A stretch of 24,857 nt of DNA from JAGHBT01 sp035311885 (GTDB taxonomy: Bacteria > Krumholzibacteriota > Krumholzibacteriia > Krumholzibacteriales > WJIX01), in contig CAZKNG010000030.1 of the NCBI GenBank assembly GCA_964554125.1, positions 1-24,857 of the forward strand. The letters are read 5' to 3'. Positions 22,627 through 24,857 of this stretch are shown in pieces. The position numbers and the translations under genes are program-made. The notes below the pieces were generated by a model. It saw only the letters and a program-made list of their open reading frames with translations, was not told the origin of the DNA and did not search any database. Numbering within the stretch: the stretch's first letter is position 1; every line of letters begins with the position of its first letter.

Positions 22627-23930
22627 TCTTTCACTTTCCCTTTTATTCCACCGAGCGAAAGCGCCCTTCCGACGGCGGCTTCCGCCTGTATAACAGAATT
22701 CTGCATATCCTTAGGTCCTTCCGCGCAGCCAACGGCAAAAATGCCGGGCCTTGATGTCTCCACAGTGCCTGTATTCCCATTTCCCGTATGGAAAAACCCT
22801 TTGCTGTCGAGTTCTATACCAAGAATCCCGCCTAGCTCTTCCGCCCCTTCAGGGGGGGTAACCGCGTTTTCTAAAATAACCATATCCACGCTCAGTGATT
22901 CCGGCGCTCCGTTTCCTTCGGCCAGATTCACCTTAATTTTACCGTCACTCTCCTCGATATTTACCTGTTCAGGTGAAGATTGAAAAATAAAGTTTCCACC
23001 CTCATCCTTTATCCTTTTATAGAAGTTCTGATATGTCTTGTTCGGCAAACACATATCGGAATGTATATTATATACCTTCGCCTCCGGCAGCTTGCTCTTT
23101 ATAAAATGAGTATACTTAAACGAATCCATACAGCATATTCCAGAGCAATAACCGAGTTCTTCTCTGCCCACACAGTTTATAATCGCTACCGATTCGGGTG
23201 ATTTCTCTCCGTCACGAAGCAGCAACTCGCCGGAAGTGGGACCGTTCGATGCAAATAGTCTTTCAAACTCCATCGATGTGTAAACGCCCGGAAACTTTCC
23301 GTAGCCCAGATTTGAAAGTTTACCGGCATCGAACAGGTCGAATCCGGTAGCCACAATAATAGTCTTCACATTGACTTGAACTTCGCTGTCCTTTTCAGAG
23401 AAATCTATAGCTCCAAAGACGCAGGCCTCCGCGCATGCATTACATTCCTTTTTACCGCTGATATTCAGGCAATGCTCCGGATCTATAGCGGGAACATTAG
23501 GAAGCGACCCATCGCAAGGCACATAGATTGCTTTCTTCTCAGTGAGGTTTTCCTCCCATTCATTCTTAAGCGTAACGGGGCAGGGCTCATAGCACATTCC
23601 GCAGCCTATACAGTCTGTAAGGCTTACGTATCTTGCCTTTTTATGAATCGTAACATTAAAATCCCCCACTTCACCCTCAACATCTTTAACCTCACTTAAG
23701 GTCATTACCTCTATATCCGGATTCTGAAGAATATCCTGCTGAATAGGAGCAATCATACATGTTGAACACTCAAGATTAGGAAAACTGTCTTCATTCTTGA
23801 TTGTATTCCCCCCCGTAATGGGAGACCTCTCGACAAGCACTACACTTTTGCCGGCGTTCGCGAGGAGCAGGCTCGCCTCCATACCGGCTATTCCAGCTCC
23901 TATGACAAGAATTTTATCTTTATCGCTCAT
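22623..23930 (-). CDS. Short HdrA-like flavoprotein with inserted ferredoxin domain (QmoA-like)
   Basis: A 435-residue protein that starts directly with the FAD domain: ILVIGAGIAGMEASLLLANA with GAGIAG at 11-16 and 'NLECSTCMIAP' (C55, C58). The inserted ferredoxin domain is present: CIGCGMCYEPCP (C107-C117), then C154 and CNACAEAC (C163-C170). The FAD domain continues with 'VATGFDLF' and 'CVGREELGYCSGICC', and ends after 'AVGCAEGPKDMQNSVIQAEA'. It lacks both the N-terminal cluster domain and the C-terminal two-cluster ferredoxin of full HdrA; the protein simply stops at VKE. This matches QmoA, the short flavoprotein of the Qmo complex, in size and layout. It overlaps the next gene by four bases and begins 50 bases after the upstream mvhD copy; the ribosome binding site is weak (GAGAG). 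Confidence 0.85.
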   Translation of the reverse strand: MSDKDKILVIGAGIAGMEASLLLANAGKSVVLVERSPITGGNTIKNEDSFPNLECSTCMIAPIQQDILQNPDIEVMTLSEVKDVEGEVGDFNVTIHKKARYVSLTDCIGCGMCYEPCPVTLKNEWEENLTEKKAIYVPCDGSLPNVPAIDPEHCLNISGKKECNACAEACVFGAIDFSEKDSEVQVNVKTIIVATGFDLFDAGKLSNLGYGKFPGVYTSMEFERLFASNGPTSGELLLRDGEKSPESVAIINCVGREELGYCSGICCMDSFKYTHFIKSKLPEAKVYNIHSDMCLPNKTYQNFYKRIKDEGGNFIFQSSPEQVNIEESDGKIKVNLAEGNGAPESLSVDMVILENAVTPPEGAEELGGILGIELDSKGFFHTGNGNTGTVETSRPGIFAVGCAEGPKDMQNSVIQAEAAVGRALSLGGIKGKVKE

Positions 23931-23980
23931 TTTATTAACTCTCGCTTTTCAGTCCGTCTTTCCTTCTCGGATAACACGCT

Positions 23981-24418
23981 CTAAATATACGGATTACCGC
24001 TTAAGGGATTAGGGCCGATTTTTCTGATCTTCTCAGTAAAATCATTGACAACTTCGGCATACCTGTTCCCTTCAGATGCCGATATCCAGGATAACTGAAC
24101 CCTTTCCGGGTCGAGCTTGAGGTTTTTCATTATATCTTTCAGCAGGGCATACCTTCTCCTGGTATAGTAATTCCCTTTGTCGTAGTGACAGTCCCCGGGA
24201 TGGCATCCTCCGATTAATATTCCGTCGGCCCCGTTGAAGAATGCCGTCAGAATCATATTAGAATCGATTCTGCTCGAACACATCACTCTGATAACAGTAA
24301 AATCAGGGGATATCTCGAGTTTCGAAGAACCCGCCATGTCCGCCGCGGCGTATGTGCACCAGTTACAGAGGTATCCAACTATCTTCGGTGTAAACTCTTC
24401 TTTTACATCGGATTTCAT
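23981..24418 (-). CDS. mvhD: MvhD-like [2Fe-2S] electron transfer protein (copy 3)
   Basis: A 145-residue protein. It carries YLCNWCTYAAADMAG, RVMCSSRIDS and GCHPGDCHYDKGNYYTRRR, the complete MvhD cysteine set. The start ATG 24416-24418 follows GGAAG by five bases. It comes 90 bases after tusA and 50 before the short HdrA gene. It resembles copy 2 (18194) more than the hydrogenase-linked copy, which suggests a duplication within the HdrA/FrhB module. In the Qmo complex an MvhD-like domain is fused to the C-terminus of QmoB, so this protein may be the separate equivalent. The electron partner is inferred only. Confidence 0.9.
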   Translation of the reverse strand: MKSDVKEEFTPKIVGYLCNWCTYAAADMAGSSKLEISPDFTVIRVMCSSRIDSNMILTAFFNGADGILIGGCHPGDCHYDKGNYYTRRRYALLKDIMKNLKLDPERVQLSWISASEGNRYAEVVNDFTEKIRKIGPNPLSGNPYI

Positions 24419-24508
24419 TCAATCTTCCATTCTAATGGCAATCCATTTGCAACTCATTTAATTACGTATTGAAACTGCTTAATAAAATTTTTTCAGGCAG
24501 ATTGTCAG

Positions 24509-24733
24509 CTATATCTGTATCTGCGCTGAATGTTTACCCTCCGCGTCGGTTGTGCACATAAGCAGTGTTTTTCCCGTCTTTTCACACCAGGCCTTTATGT
24601 CATCGGGAAAAGATGAACAATCCGCGACAACTTCCAGTGTATCTCCCTCTGAAAGCTGGGGGAGCATTGTGGCAACCTTCAAAATCGGTTGGGGACATTT
24701 CATTCCGAGAGCATCGAGTTTCTTTACAGCCAT
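24509..24733 (-). CDS. tusA: TusA-family sulfur carrier protein
   Basis: A 74-residue protein of the usual TusA/YedF/SirA size. LDALGMKCPQPILKV holds the CPxP motif whose Cys (C14) carries the persulfide sulfur. 'EGDTLEVVADCSSFPDDIKAW' and a final beta strand (HSAQIQI) complete the two-layer fold. AAGGAGGA lies about six bases before ATG 24731-24733. It is the first gene of the minus-strand array, 90 bases ahead of mvhD copy 3. TusA proteins hand sulfur to tRNA thiolation, molybdenum cofactor or dissimilatory sulfur enzymes. In sulfur oxidisers tusA lies beside Hdr-like genes, which makes its place here suggestive, but it could also be an independent housekeeping gene. Confidence 0.88.
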   Translation of the reverse strand: MAVKKLDALGMKCPQPILKVATMLPQLSEGDTLEVVADCSSFPDDIKAWCEKTGKTLLMCTTDAEGKHSAQIQI

Positions 24734-24783
24734 TCTATCCTCCTTGTTGTTAATAATACTTTTTTAACTAAGACGGCCCTAGC

Positions 24784-24803
24784 CCGCGGGATTCAATCCG
24801 CGG
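24784..24803. repeat. GC-rich inverted repeat upstream of tusA
   Basis: CCGCGGGATT (24784-24793) and AATCCGCGG (24795-24803) can pair over nine positions with one bulged G; the central bases would open to form the loop. On the minus strand it lies just after the end of a possible upstream gene (stop at 24827-24829) and about 50 bases before tusA. It could help terminate that gene, but no T-run follows. Confidence 0.35.
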
Positions 24804-24826
24804 CCCAAGCGTCACTCACTAACGAT

Positions 24827-24857
24827 TTAGAAAGAAAATGTCAGAGTCGCGTCTTTC
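24827..24857 (-). CDS. Possible C-terminal end of an upstream beta-barrel protein (partial)
   Basis: At the right edge a minus-strand frame reads KDATLTFSF and ends at TAA (24827-24829). Alternating residues with a terminal Phe are what outer-membrane barrels usually end with. Only nine codons are visible, so this is a hint, not a firm gene. If real, it shows that the redox array begins at tusA. Confidence 0.25.
   Translation of the reverse strand, partial: KDATLTFSF

Noticed and set aside
18662..24418. HdrB/HdrC or a sulfur-oxidation sHdr cluster
   Set aside because: No CCG-domain protein or HdrC-like short protein is present; the iron-sulfur proteins carry FrhB/FdhB motifs instead.
24781..24807. 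T-arm-like sequence (GATTCAATCC within a GC stem) suggesting a tRNA end
   Set aside because: No acceptor or anticodon arms can be formed around it without running into tusA or the window edge, and the usual G before TTC is absent.
1..24857. Mobile elements, CRISPR arrays, rRNA
   Set aside because: No transposase, integrase, regularly spaced repeats or rRNA-like sequence was found on reading both strands.

Overview
The window looks like a chromosome segment of an anaerobic Gram-negative bacterium, probably a lineage of the FCB superphylum. The reasons are a secreted peptidase ending in a Por-secretion (T9SS type A) sorting domain, several outer-membrane beta-barrel proteins, mostly Shine-Dalgarno-led bacterial gene starts, and a methanogen-type group 3 [NiFe]-hydrogenase/HdrA system. 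I cannot name the phylum from the sequence alone. No rRNA, tRNA, CRISPR array, insertion sequence or integrase was seen.

Left part (1-10320), ordinary accessory genes. It opens with the 3' end of an S9-type peptidase (+). Next is a secreted, membrane-anchored protein resembling DUF4424 (-). A plus-strand uptake module follows: an alginate-export-like porin, a 43-residue one-helix membrane protein, and a sodium:solute symporter whose start overlaps the small gene. Then come a decayed minus-strand ORF, a small outer-membrane barrel (-), an M1 aminopeptidase with a T9SS tail (-), and a DUF47/PiT phosphate transport pair (-).

Right part (10592-24733), one long minus-strand array of 14 tightly packed genes. 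In transcription order they are: tusA; an mvhD paralog; a short HdrA; a second HdrA of complementary domain content; two FrhB/FdhB-like iron-sulfur proteins; a second mvhD; sucC and sucD (succinyl-CoA synthetase); a hydrogenase maturation protease; a full-length hdrA; a third mvhD; and the hydrogenase small and large subunits (mvhG, mvhA). Many genes overlap or lie within about 50 bp of each other.

How it may work (inference): MvhAG oxidises or produces H2. MvhD links it to the full-length HdrA, a flavoprotein of the kind that bifurcates electrons. The second HdrA-like heterodimer, with its own MvhD proteins and two FrhB/FdhB-like subunits, would form another flavin-based complex. The HdrB/HdrC catalytic subunits expected for heterodisulfide reduction are not in the array. 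Succinyl-CoA synthetase in its middle suggests that the low-potential electrons are tied to 2-oxoglutarate/succinyl-CoA chemistry (TCA or reverse TCA). This hybrid array is the most interesting part of the window.
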